From contig JAJDHV010000009.1 of assembly GCA_030266365.1 (NCBI GenBank), positions 1 to 35,641 on the forward strand: a stretch of 35,641 nt of DNA, read 5' to 3'. The notes beneath the pieces are model-generated. The model saw only the letters and a list, made by a program, of their open reading frames with translations. It did no database searches and was not told the origin of the DNA. Positions 1 through 7,193 of this stretch are shown here, piece by piece. Numbering within the stretch: the first letter of the stretch is position 1; every line of letters starts with the position of its first letter. Source of the DNA: Synergistaceae bacterium OttesenSCG-928-I11. GTDB taxonomy: Bacteria > Synergistota > Synergistia > Synergistales > Synergistaceae. The translations under genes were made by a program, and so were the position numbers.

Positions 1-214
1 GATCGGTCGCGAAAACCGCCGCGTCGAAGCGCTCGGCGAGGAACATCGACGTGAGGCCCGTGCCGCACCCGAGATCGAGGGCCCGCACGCATCCCGGCAA
101 ATCGAGATCTCGCGTCGCCTCGTCTGCGAGCATGACGCAGTTCGGGCCCATGAGCAGCGGCCGGTAGAACTGTTCGTCGCGCATCGCTTCCGTGAAATTT
201 TTTGCGGTTCTCAT
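1..214 (-). CDS. Class I SAM-dependent methyltransferase (5' part, runs off the window)
   Basis: Reading the minus strand from an ATG at 214 gives 71 codons, open to the window edge. GGAGG lies six bases upstream of the ATG. Residues about 48-56 read ALDLGCGTG, which is the glycine-rich motif I that binds S-adenosylmethionine in Rossmann-fold methyltransferases. The preceding stretch FYRPLLMGPNCVMLADE resembles the N-terminus of a small family of stand-alone class I methyltransferases. The acceptor is unknown because the substrate-binding part is outside the window. A promoter, short ORF and intrinsic terminator lie upstream on the same strand, so expression may depend on readthrough of that terminator. 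The enzyme class is secure; the substrate is not. Confidence 0.8.
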   Translation of the reverse strand, partial: MRTAKNFTEAMRDEQFYRPLLMGPNCVMLADEATRDLDLPGCVRALDLGCGTGLTSMFLAERFDAAVFATD

Positions 215-313
215 GTTCGCCTCCATTCTCCACAACGGCGGATATCGAAAATGTTTCAAGTCTTCCATGTCGTTCCCATCCCTTCATTCGTTCCATTCCA
301 CTCCGCGCCGAAA

Positions 314-344
314 TAAAAAAACGGACACGGAGAACTCCGTGCCC
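314..344 (-). terminator. Intrinsic terminator ahead of the methyltransferase
   Basis: On the minus strand GGGCACGGAG and CTCCGTGTCC pair over ten positions with one G-U wobble and a very short loop. GTTTTTTTATTT follows. It ends the short unit that starts at the promoter at 510-538, and lies about 100 bases before the methyltransferase ATG, so it could also act as an attenuator. Confidence 0.75.
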
Positions 345-367
345 GCAGATATACGCATAGGATACCT

Positions 368-484
368 CTATTCAAAAAAAGGCATGTCCGATCCACAACA
401 TCTGCAAGGCACAACAACCGGCCTCAAGGCAATCCGCCCGGGCCGACGTCGACAAAAAAACCTTACAGGGTTACGGTCAAACAC
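368..484 (-). CDS. Candidate 38-codon Cys-rich small ORF or leader
   Basis: A GTG-initiated reading frame of 38 codons ends CRCCGSDMPFFE and carries four cysteines in all. It lies just downstream of a near-consensus promoter and a GAGGAGG Shine-Dalgarno, and upstream of an intrinsic terminator. The spacing from GGAGG to this GTG is only three bases, which is short. A TTG four bases further in (codon at 480-478) has ideal spacing but gives only a five-codon peptide ending at 463. Transcription here is well supported. Which frame is translated, or whether the RNA itself is the product, cannot be decided from the sequence. I do not recognise the peptide. Confidence 0.3.
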   Translation of the reverse strand: MFDRNPVRFFCRRRPGRIALRPVVVPCRCCGSDMPFFE

Positions 485-509
485 ACACCTCCTCAGAAAT
501 TCCAAAAAA

Positions 510-538
510 ATTGTATCGGTCGTCTCGCGGCGTGTCAA
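510..538 (-). promoter_or_regulatory. Near-consensus sigma-70 promoter for the short leader unit
   Basis: On the minus strand TTGACA (538-533) and TACAAT (515-510) are separated by exactly 17 bases. This is the strongest promoter I see in the window. It starts 22 bases after the stop codon of the regulator gene and points to the Cys-rich ORF and the methyltransferase. Confidence 0.8.
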
Positions 539-559
539 GGGGTGGCGTTTTGCCGCAAG

Positions 560-1846
560 TTACGTCGAACTTCCGCTATCCGCCGGGGAAAAAACGATGG
601 CCTGCTCGGAGAAAGCCTCGTCAGCGTCGTTCAACAACATCGCGCGGCATGAAATATAAAACGATATGAGCTGGCCAAAGTCGGAGAAATCGACGCCAGC
701 GAGCTTTTCGAGTTTATTCAGGCGATAGATGAGTGTGTTGCGGTGGATGAACAGTTTTTCTGCGGCGTGCAGTTTGTTGAACATGGACTGACAGTAGGCC
801 ATAAACGTCTCGATCAACTCATCCCCACCCGTAGTGTTCCGTGCTTTCGCGACTCTATCCCACAGGAAAGAGTGCTTTCTGCTCGGGCGCAACGCCATAA
901 GGAGCTGTTCTAGCGGCATCTTGTCGTACCGGAATATGCCCGGGCTGATTTGCATTTTTTCGGCCAGGTTCACGACGTCGACGGCATTGTCGTATGAAAC
1001 GGGTATCTCATATAGATTCTTAGCAGGGGAACCGATGCCCACGCACGTGTTGATCGACCGCTTCTGGAGGTTTGTGAAAATTTCCTCACATTGTTCATCG
1101 AGCGCTTCATAGCACTCCTCCATATTCACGGGCATCGCCTGAAACGCCCTCATGATGACAAACTTGTCCCTCGCCGTGGTCGATACCACATCCTGAGAAT
1201 TCGAGAACGTCTGCCGAATGACGTTGACTACGTTGCTCTGGGTCGATCTGTACTCCAGCTCCTCGAAGAATGGATCCTGCTTGTTGCTGTACGGCAATCC
1301 GAGATCGTTACACGCGGGATTCAACTCGCTGAAGCTCGAAAAGGCTACGGCGATGACGACGCGAGGGATGTCGAGGCGAATGTTCACTTTTTCCGCCCTC
1401 GAGAAGAGCAGCCTGGGATTGTCGCGGCTCTGGTCGAAACAGTAGATGTCCTTTACCAGTTCGTCCAAATATCCCTGCGAAGAGGAGCGCGATTCGATCA
1501 GCACTTTCTCGCGCAGGATGCTCTCGACCTGCTTTTTCACCAATAACGAGAATTTACTGACCACTTCCGGCTCACCCGCAATGCCGACCGATCCGACGAC
1601 GCTGCCATGGAAAAAAATCGGTACGGTCGCCCCGGGGTACCAAACGCCCATCCGTCTAGCAGCTTCGTTGTCGTCAAAGCTCATTTTGCCGTATTTCATG
1701 ACAGGAATCGACGGCGGATGTGCAGTCCCGATTCTTTCCTTAGCCGGGGCCCCTATGATGATTCCGTCTATGTTGGTTACGACCACACTCCTCTCCAGGG
1801 TCTCGGAAAGGAGATCGACGATTTCCTGCGCATAAATTTCCAGCAT
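560..1846 (-). CDS. CdaR/PucR-type transcriptional regulator
   Basis: This 428-residue protein has the layout of the sugar-diacid regulator (CdaR) family. Residues about 1-135 form the putative diacid-recognition sensor region (MLEIYAQEIVDLL...). A degenerate GGDEF-like middle follows. The C-terminal helix-turn-helix is the PucR type, with FIHRNTLIYRLNKLEKLAG at about residues 365-385. Such proteins sense small organic acids or purine breakdown products and usually control an adjacent catabolic operon. It is divergent from the B12-protein/hydantoinase-like pair, which makes that pair its most likely target. AAAGGA precedes the ATG by about ten bases. The family is clear; the ligand is unknown. 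Confidence 0.85.
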   Translation of the reverse strand: MLEIYAQEIVDLLSETLERSVVVTNIDGIIIGAPAKERIGTAHPPSIPVMKYGKMSFDDNEAARRMGVWYPGATVPIFFHGSVVGSVGIAGEPEVVSKFSLLVKKQVESILREKVLIESRSSSQGYLDELVKDIYCFDQSRDNPRLLFSRAEKVNIRLDIPRVVIAVAFSSFSELNPACNDLGLPYSNKQDPFFEELEYRSTQSNVVNVIRQTFSNSQDVVSTTARDKFVIMRAFQAMPVNMEECYEALDEQCEEIFTNLQKRSINTCVGIGSPAKNLYEIPVSYDNAVDVVNLAEKMQISPGIFRYDKMPLEQLLMALRPSRKHSFLWDRVAKARNTTGGDELIETFMAYCQSMFNKLHAAEKLFIHRNTLIYRLNKLEKLAGVDFSDFGQLISFYISCRAMLLNDADEAFSEQAIVFSPADSGSST

Positions 1847-1888
1847 AGCTTTTTTATCCTTTCGGCATAAACCGTCACAGTGTTGTCG

Positions 1889-1894
1889 ATTATA
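1889..1894 (-). promoter_or_regulatory. Extended -10 element for the CdaR-type regulator
   Basis: TGTTATAAT on the minus strand gives a perfect TATAAT with the TGn extension, 43 bases before the start codon. No good -35 is visible. Confidence 0.5.
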
Positions 1895-1935
1895 ACACGC
1901 CTCGCGGCGCTCTTTCTCCCGTTAAGCTTTGTCGA

Positions 1936-1947
1936 ATTTGCACAAAT
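1936..1947. promoter_or_regulatory. Palindrome in the divergent promoter region
   Basis: ATTTG-CA-CAAAT is a perfect 12-base palindrome midway between the regulator and the divergent catabolic pair, a plausible operator. A TTGACA at 1979-1984 on the plus strand has no convincing -10 at normal spacing. The plus-strand promoter of the pair is therefore not identified. Confidence 0.3.
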
Positions 1948-2096
1948 GATCGTTTTTCGGCTTCGGACAGCTCGTTAATTGACACGATCACCTTCTGGAA
2001 TCCACTTCGTCCGGTTATTTTTGTTCATATTATTCATGACTAGGTTTGTGGAACGGATAAACTGTTCGTATAAGCATATCGTTCGGAGGTATCGTC

Positions 2097-3857
2097 TTGC
2101 GAGCAGAGGAATTCAACGAAAAAGTGGCACGTATCCTGACGGCGGACCTGCCGTCCGAAAAGGAGATCCACCGACGGGCGAAAGACATGGCGGAAAATCT
2201 TTCGATCGGTCGAACCGCGTTCATGCGAAAAATGGGCGTCGCTTCCGAAGTCGAGTACAAACGCGCCTGTATAAAAGGGCGGCGGATTATGTACCACGCA
2301 CACGTCGGCATGAGTACGTGGGCAGAAACCTCTCACGCCCTTAAACGCCTTTACGCGGAAATGGAATCGAGAGGGTTCGTCCAGGACAGAGCGGGCATCT
2401 GCCTCGACAGGAGGATGGGATTGCCCTCGGCGATGCGACATGCCGTGCCTGCGGAGACCGGGCCTATTCTCGAGACGGATGAAGATTGGCGCGACGTTGC
2501 GCTCGCAGCTCCGATCCAGCCGCACATGGGAGATTTCATGATCGGCTTCCCCGCCTCTGCCGAGAACGCGTCCAAGGCCCTCCGGGTAGGTGTGACGACT
2601 GTCGGCAACCTGTCGCAGTTTTTCTCGCACGAGGTGCCGATGTGGAAAGACCCTATATATACGACCGCCGAGACAACACTCGCCATCGCTCTGATGGGTC
2701 GCTTCCGTGATAGCGGAACGCTTCTGCATTCCTATCTCGACGACGGCTTCGGAGCACTCTTCTTCGACTCTGCCACTGTTGCCGGATGGGCGTTGTTGGA
2801 GCGTTATATCGTCGAGGAACTCTTGGGCGCGAAACTGGGGCACTGCATGGGCGGGTTGATATCAGACCCCATCAAACGTTCCGGCTGGATTTTCGCCCTC
2901 GACGAGATCCACGATCACGACTGTATCGGGACCATGTTCTTCGGCGACACCATCTCCTTTAGCCACGATTTCGACAAAAACAGGGGCCTCGTAGCGGAAT
3001 ACCTCACCTGGGATATTATGACGCAACTGGAGTGCCCAACTGGGCATGGCGTTCTCTCCATGCCGGTCACGGAAGCTGTACGCGTTCCGTCTATCGAGGA
3101 GATCGTGGAGGCACAGGTGTTCGCCAGGCGAATCGAAGAGGGTGCACGACGGATGCACCGCTACGTCGACTTCTCGGCGCCGAGGGCGTTTGCGCGACTC
3201 GTATGCGACGGCGGACGCAGAGTCTATGAAAACGCCATAGCCGGCTTAGGCGACGCCGGCGTAAATCTTAAGGATCCCGTACAGATGCTCTACGTCCTGA
3301 AACGGATCGGCCCTGCCGACTTCGAGGAGATGTTCGGCGCTGGCGAAGCGGACGAAAACAGCCCCCGCGGACGAAGACCAGTCGCCAGAAACGACGTCTT
3401 CGTCGAGTCGGACCGTCGGATCGAAGTCGAGTCGAAGTGGTTCACATCCTCGGCCATCCGTGCCGCAGTCCGCTCGCGGCGCTTTCTGCTTGCCTCGACC
3501 GATGTGCACGAACACGCGCTATACGTCATGCGCACCATTATCAGGAATTGTGACGGGATTGTCGTCGATATCGGCCCAGAGAAAAACCCCGACGAAGTCG
3601 CGGAGGCGTGCCTGGAGCGCGGCGCGGACGTGCTGCTCATAAGTACGCACAACGGAATGGCCCTGGAATACGCTCGCCTCCTACTGGAGGAATTGGAGGA
3701 GCGAAACGTAGATATCCCCGTCGTAATGGGCGGCGTCCTGAACCAAAAGATCGAGGAGGCGGCGATGCCCGTCGATGTCGACGATGCGCTTGTTTCTTTG
3801 GGCATCCACCCCGCAAGGACCCTCGAACGCCTCGCCTACATTCTCAAGGGGTTATGA
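2097..3857 (+). CDS. Cobalamin-binding mutase-like protein (glutamate mutase E-like barrel plus B12 domain)
   Basis: The protein has 586 residues. The start is TTG, preceded by GGAGG at seven bases. The C-terminal part (from about residue 460) looks like a B12-binding Rossmann domain: D469-x-H471 for the cobalt-ligand loop, S516 and GG at 545-546. Two positions deviate from the usual DxHxxG...SxL...GG motif: the loop glycine is Ala and SxL is SxH. Residues about 60-370 resemble the TIM-barrel subunit of methylaspartate (glutamate) mutase, for example GFPASAENASKALRVGVTTV. This would be a single-chain fusion of what are separate E and S subunits in glutamate mutase. The stop overlaps the next ATG (ATGA), so the two are translationally coupled. 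A carbon-skeleton or amino-group mutase is inferred; the substrate is unknown. Confidence 0.6.
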   Translation: MRAEEFNEKVARILTADLPSEKEIHRRAKDMAENLSIGRTAFMRKMGVASEVEYKRACIKGRRIMYHAHVGMSTWAETSHALKRLYAEMESRGFVQDRAGICLDRRMGLPSAMRHAVPAETGPILETDEDWRDVALAAPIQPHMGDFMIGFPASAENASKALRVGVTTVGNLSQFFSHEVPMWKDPIYTTAETTLAIALMGRFRDSGTLLHSYLDDGFGALFFDSATVAGWALLERYIVEELLGAKLGHCMGGLISDPIKRSGWIFALDEIHDHDCIGTMFFGDTISFSHDFDKNRGLVAEYLTWDIMTQLECPTGHGVLSMPVTEAVRVPSIEEIVEAQVFARRIEEGARRMHRYVDFSAPRAFARLVCDGGRRVYENAIAGLGDAGVNLKDPVQMLYVLKRIGPADFEEMFGAGEADENSPRGRRPVARNDVFVESDRRIEVESKWFTSSAIRAAVRSRRFLLASTDVHEHALYVMRTIIRNCDGIVVDIGPEKNPDEVAEACLERGADVLLISTHNGMALEYARLLLEELEERNVDIPVVMGGVLNQKIEEAAMPVDVDDALVSLGIHPARTLERLAYILKGL

Positions 3858-5833
3858 GCGAGTCGGCGATCGGGATCGACGTTGGCGGGACGTTTGTCGA
3901 CGTCGTTCTTATGCGTGGCGGAGACGTTGCCTGGAGTTCCAAATTCCCCTCGTCGTCGCCCGATTTCGGCGACAGGCTGGCTGAAACGTTGCAACAAGCG
4001 GTGCATTCAGCGAAAGGACTTGAGATCAATGAAATATCGCGAGTGTGTCTCTGTTCGACGCTTGCCACAAACGCGCTCGCAAAAGGAGGATTTCGCCCCG
4101 CGCTGCTCGTTCTTATCGGCTATCCCCAAAACTGCATCGACGACGTCCTGAGCGAGACGCACAACATGCCGGACCTCCTGGTCGCCCGCGCGCAGGGCGG
4201 ACATGACAGGAACGGAGACGAGCGTGCGCCGCTCGATGAAAGCGCCTTACTGGAAACGGCGAAAAAAAATGCCGAGCGCGTCGAGGGAATCGGAATCTCC
4301 TCTTTTTACAGCACTAGAAATCCCACACACGAGATCGAGGCAAAAAAAATTTTTGACGACGCGTGTGCTGCGCCGTGCGTCTGCGGCAGCGAGCTCTCGA
4401 ATGGGTTGAACGCTGTACGGCGCGCCGTATCATGCGCGCTGAACGCCTCGCTGATTCCAATCGCCAAGGATATGATCGACGGCGTACGTCGATCCATGCA
4501 GTTCGCCGGGCTGAATGTCCCACTATTCATTGTAAGAGGCGACGGAAACCTGATGGATGCCCGCACAGCGGAATTACATCCTATACAGATGCTGCTATCT
4601 GGCCCCGCAGCGAGCGCAATCGGCGCGATCGAATCCATGAAGCGCTCTGTGCACCTGGAAGAAAGAGATTTCCTCGTGCTCGACATGGGCGGGACTACGA
4701 CAGACATCTCTTATATTTCGAACGGAGCATTCCACATAGCATCGTGTGGTGGGTACATCGAGGGGTATCGCACAATGGTCCGGACCGCGAATGTCCATAC
4801 TTTCGGGCTCGGTGGGGACAGCCTCGTCGACTTCTCTTCGGAGCCGTTCGCGATCGGCCCCGACCGCGTCGCACCCATTTCCTCGCTTCCATATCATACC
4901 TGCGATTGGCGCCTGCTTCTCGATAGATCGAAGGGGAGCAATCCAGTGTTCGTCGTTCCCGGCGAGCGATTCGCGTCTTCCGGTACTAATTCGGATATCT
5001 TTCTCGAGCACCTGCAAAAGGTCGGTGCAGACGAGTGGGAGAGTGTCGTCGCGTTGACGTCGGAGCGCGACTACGCAGAAAAAACACTTCGTTCGCACGA
5101 AAACGCTGGCCGTATCCAGCGCTGTGCTTTCACCCCTACGGACGCGCTAATTCTGCTTGGAGTGTACCAGACCGAAAGCGTCGAACCGGCGCGAAAAGCG
5201 GCAGAATGCATCGTGGAAACACTCGATTCCAGCACAATCCAAACACCGCTCGACTTGGCCCGCCGCGTCCGGTCGCTCGTCTCCACTGCACTTGCAGAAC
5301 GAATCTTTCGTTTTTTAATGCTTCATGAGGGATTCTCCCCAGCCTTTCTCGACGGGCCGGACGGGCGACTGATGTTGGACGTCATCCTAGGGGGAACATG
5401 TGAGATGTTCGCGCTCAAGCCATGGATACGCCGCCCCATTGCCTGCTTGGGTGCGCCGACCCCGGCGTTTGCAGGCGCACTCGAAGAGCTGACCGGGACA
5501 ACGTGCGTCCGCTTCGAGCACGGCGCGGTCGGAGGCGCTATCGGGGCTGCACTGGCCAGCCGGCACGCACACTACACGGTGTGGATACAATACCTGCGGG
5601 ACGCCGCCTTGTATCGTGCGCATCTCCCTAACGGAATCGCGGATTTCGAAGATCTGGAAACTGCGGTCGACGCGACGCACGAAAAAATGCTCGCGTATCT
5701 CCTCCACGCGTCGGACATTTCCCTCTCGATCCGGTGCGAGCGGATCGACCGAACCGCACATATCGGGCCGCGTGTCAAAGGCGGTAAAACGCTCTACTTC
5801 GGAACCGAACTGTTCTTTTCCGTCGAACGATAA
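3854..5833 (+). CDS. Hydantoinase/oxoprolinase (HyuA)-family protein
   Basis: The 659-residue protein starts at the ATG that overlaps the preceding stop. AAGGGG is the Shine-Dalgarno. Residues 6-13 read IGIDVGGT, the phosphate-1 motif of the Hydant_A_N ATPase fold. The second phosphate motif DMGGTTTD is at 277-284. Family members are ATP-dependent hydantoinases, 5-oxoprolinases or acetone-carboxylase-type subunits and share the actin/Hsp70 fold. No HyuB partner is visible. Its partner is instead a B12 mutase-like protein. The glutamate-mutase helper MutL/GlmL also belongs to this ATPase superfamily, so a reactivase role is possible but unproven. An ATP-dependent ring-opening enzyme for a lactam or imide is the alternative. 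Confidence 0.75.
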   Translation: MSESAIGIDVGGTFVDVVLMRGGDVAWSSKFPSSSPDFGDRLAETLQQAVHSAKGLEINEISRVCLCSTLATNALAKGGFRPALLVLIGYPQNCIDDVLSETHNMPDLLVARAQGGHDRNGDERAPLDESALLETAKKNAERVEGIGISSFYSTRNPTHEIEAKKIFDDACAAPCVCGSELSNGLNAVRRAVSCALNASLIPIAKDMIDGVRRSMQFAGLNVPLFIVRGDGNLMDARTAELHPIQMLLSGPAASAIGAIESMKRSVHLEERDFLVLDMGGTTTDISYISNGAFHIASCGGYIEGYRTMVRTANVHTFGLGGDSLVDFSSEPFAIGPDRVAPISSLPYHTCDWRLLLDRSKGSNPVFVVPGERFASSGTNSDIFLEHLQKVGADEWESVVALTSERDYAEKTLRSHENAGRIQRCAFTPTDALILLGVYQTESVEPARKAAECIVETLDSSTIQTPLDLARRVRSLVSTALAERIFRFLMLHEGFSPAFLDGPDGRLMLDVILGGTCEMFALKPWIRRPIACLGAPTPAFAGALEELTGTTCVRFEHGAVGGAIGAALASRHAHYTVWIQYLRDAALYRAHLPNGIADFEDLETAVDATHEKMLAYLLHASDISLSIRCERIDRTAHIGPRVKGGKTLYFGTELFFSVER

Positions 5834-5876
5834 AAAAATCGCGGTCGTCAGGAAAAATTTCTCCGACGGACCGCGA
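5832..5876 (-). terminator. Intrinsic terminator for the cyclodeaminase-family gene
   Basis: The minus strand has TCGCGGTC pairing with GACCGCGA, with a partly paired inner region, followed by TTTTTTT. It lies between the convergent stops of the hydantoinase-like gene and the cyclodeaminase-family gene and serves the minus-strand gene. Confidence 0.75.
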
Positions 5877-5911
5877 CCTCCAAACGGGCTGCCAACCAGC
5901 CTGCACTATAC

Positions 5912-6898
5912 TTATATATCCACCTCTGTACCTATGCCTCTTGTTATCGCGTTTTCGTACACTATATTGGCAGCCACCACGTCCAGAACCGCGTATCCCA
6001 CAGTTTTCAGCACGGTTATCTCGTCGTCGGAGCTTCTGCCCACCAATTTGCCCGCAAGTACGTCGCCTATCTCTCCTGCAATTTTGTCAGCTTTGTAGTC
6101 GCCATTTTTTATCGGTATCAGGAAGTCCCCAGCTTCGGCCATCACGGTTTCACGATTATCCACGAATACCCTCGCTCGATTTAAGAGACGCGTATCAAGC
6201 TCTTGCGTGGTTGGAAGGTATGAACCCACCCCATTTACGTGCGCTCCTTTTTTCACCATGGTTCCATCGAATACAGCCGTGCTGGATGTTGTCACCGTCG
6301 TTATTACATCCGCACCGTCAATTGCCTCTGCAGGTGATTTCGCCGCAACCAGCCCTGCTCCGTACTTCTCTGCGAGGGCGCGGTTCGCCTCTATGAAGGT
6401 CGATATTCTAGCCGCATCTACGTCGAAAATGCGTACTTCCTTTATATCGCGGACACACAACACGGCTTCGAGCTGAGAAACGGCCTGCCCTCCCGTTCCA
6501 AATAGCGCGAATACACTTGCGTCACGGCGAGCCAGAGTGTCCGTGGCCACTCCCGATATTGCCCCCGTGCGGATTCTTGTCAACTCCGTGCCAGCCAGCA
6601 TTACCTTTATGAATCCGGTCTGCAAGTCGAAGAGTAACACCTGCGCAGGAACGGATGTCAAGCCGCGTTTAATATTTTCGGGGAACACAGAAACGAGCTT
6701 CACCCCCACCTGCTTCACATCGCCCTTGACATACGCAGGCATAATCAGCACGAGGTCGCGCCCATCCAAATCGAAGCATGTTCTCACCGGTACCTCAGTT
6801 TCTCCAGCCGAGTGAAGAAGGAACGCTTTCTTGTTGGACTCAATAGCTTCCTTCATTGAGAGCAGTTCTCGCACTTCTTTCGCGTTTATCAATAACAT
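5912..6898 (-). CDS. Ornithine cyclodeaminase/mu-crystallin family, probably an imine reductase
   Basis: The 328-residue protein is full length for the family. The dinucleotide-binding loop FGTGGQA is near residue 135. The substrate-side residues GVKLVS and TRIRTGA are also conserved. At the position of the catalytic Asp of true ornithine cyclodeaminase (Asp228 in the Pseudomonas enzyme) this protein has GSYLP with Tyr227. GS(Y/F/H)xP is typical of family members that reduce cyclic or linear ketimines, such as pyrroline-2-carboxylate reductase. I therefore favour an NAD(P)H-dependent imine reductase over a cyclodeaminase. GGAGG lies eight bases before the ATG. It follows the TRAP/epimerase block on the same strand, separated by a repeat copy. 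Confidence 0.8.
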   Translation of the reverse strand: MLLINAKEVRELLSMKEAIESNKKAFLLHSAGETEVPVRTCFDLDGRDLVLIMPAYVKGDVKQVGVKLVSVFPENIKRGLTSVPAQVLLFDLQTGFIKVMLAGTELTRIRTGAISGVATDTLARRDASVFALFGTGGQAVSQLEAVLCVRDIKEVRIFDVDAARISTFIEANRALAEKYGAGLVAAKSPAEAIDGADVITTVTTSSTAVFDGTMVKKGAHVNGVGSYLPTTQELDTRLLNRARVFVDNRETVMAEAGDFLIPIKNGDYKADKIAGEIGDVLAGKLVGRSSDDEITVLKTVGYAVLDVVAANIVYENAITRGIGTEVDI

Positions 6899-6933
6899 AC
6901 GGCAGGCCTCCAGTCTTTATTTGTGTGAATTTA

Positions 6934-6955
6934 GGTAATAATTTTTTTTATTACC
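6934..6955. promoter_or_regulatory. Inverted repeat upstream of the cyclodeaminase-family gene
   Basis: GGTAATAA and TTATTACC form a perfect 8-bp inverted repeat around six T residues, about 35 bases before the start codon and between the gene and the repeat copy. It could be an operator or a leader hairpin. Confidence 0.35.
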
Positions 6956-6972
6956 TTACCTAGATTATTTAA

Positions 6973-7186
6973 TCGAATGATCTATGAACGTGGACAGATT
7001 GTCATTGTCAATCTGCACAACAAAACGGAATGCTATTTGTCGGGAAAGGCGAGATCGCCATAAAACGCGCAAAGCAATTCTCGCTACATTTTTTTATACA
7101 AAAAGCCCCAAAGACCTCGCGCATTGCTCATTATGCGTTGTGCCAAACAAACAACGGACGAACCTGAAATACAAGATAATGCCGCG
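6973..7186. repeat. Long direct repeat, copy 1
   Basis: About 214 bases match 12550-12763 in the same orientation. The first 85 or so bases are roughly 90% identical by eye and the rest is more diverged. Identity starts abruptly at tcgaatgatctatgaacg. It fills the gap between the epimerase stop and the cyclodeaminase-family gene. On the minus strand it carries TTGACA (7011-7006) near the edge facing that gene, so it could contribute a promoter. A 28-codon frame beginning MIYERG on the plus strand has its stop conserved in both copies, but has no Shine-Dalgarno. It is not a recognised insertion sequence. Confidence 0.75.
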
Positions 7187-7193
7187 TATTGGC

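Noticed and set aside
1979-2007. TTGACA upstream of the B12 protein as a promoter
   Set aside because: The hexamer at the correct spacing (CCACTT) does not resemble a -10 element.
3608-3853. An N-terminal extension of the hydantoinase-like protein into the preceding gene
   Set aside because: The ATG at 3854 has the ATGA overlap and AAGGGG. The extension would be a shadow of the B12-protein frame.
6978-7065. A 28-codon plus-strand frame beginning MIYERG in both repeat copies, stop conserved
   Set aside because: There is no Shine-Dalgarno, the frame is very short, and conservation does not end at its stop. I treated the whole interval as a repeat rather than a gene.
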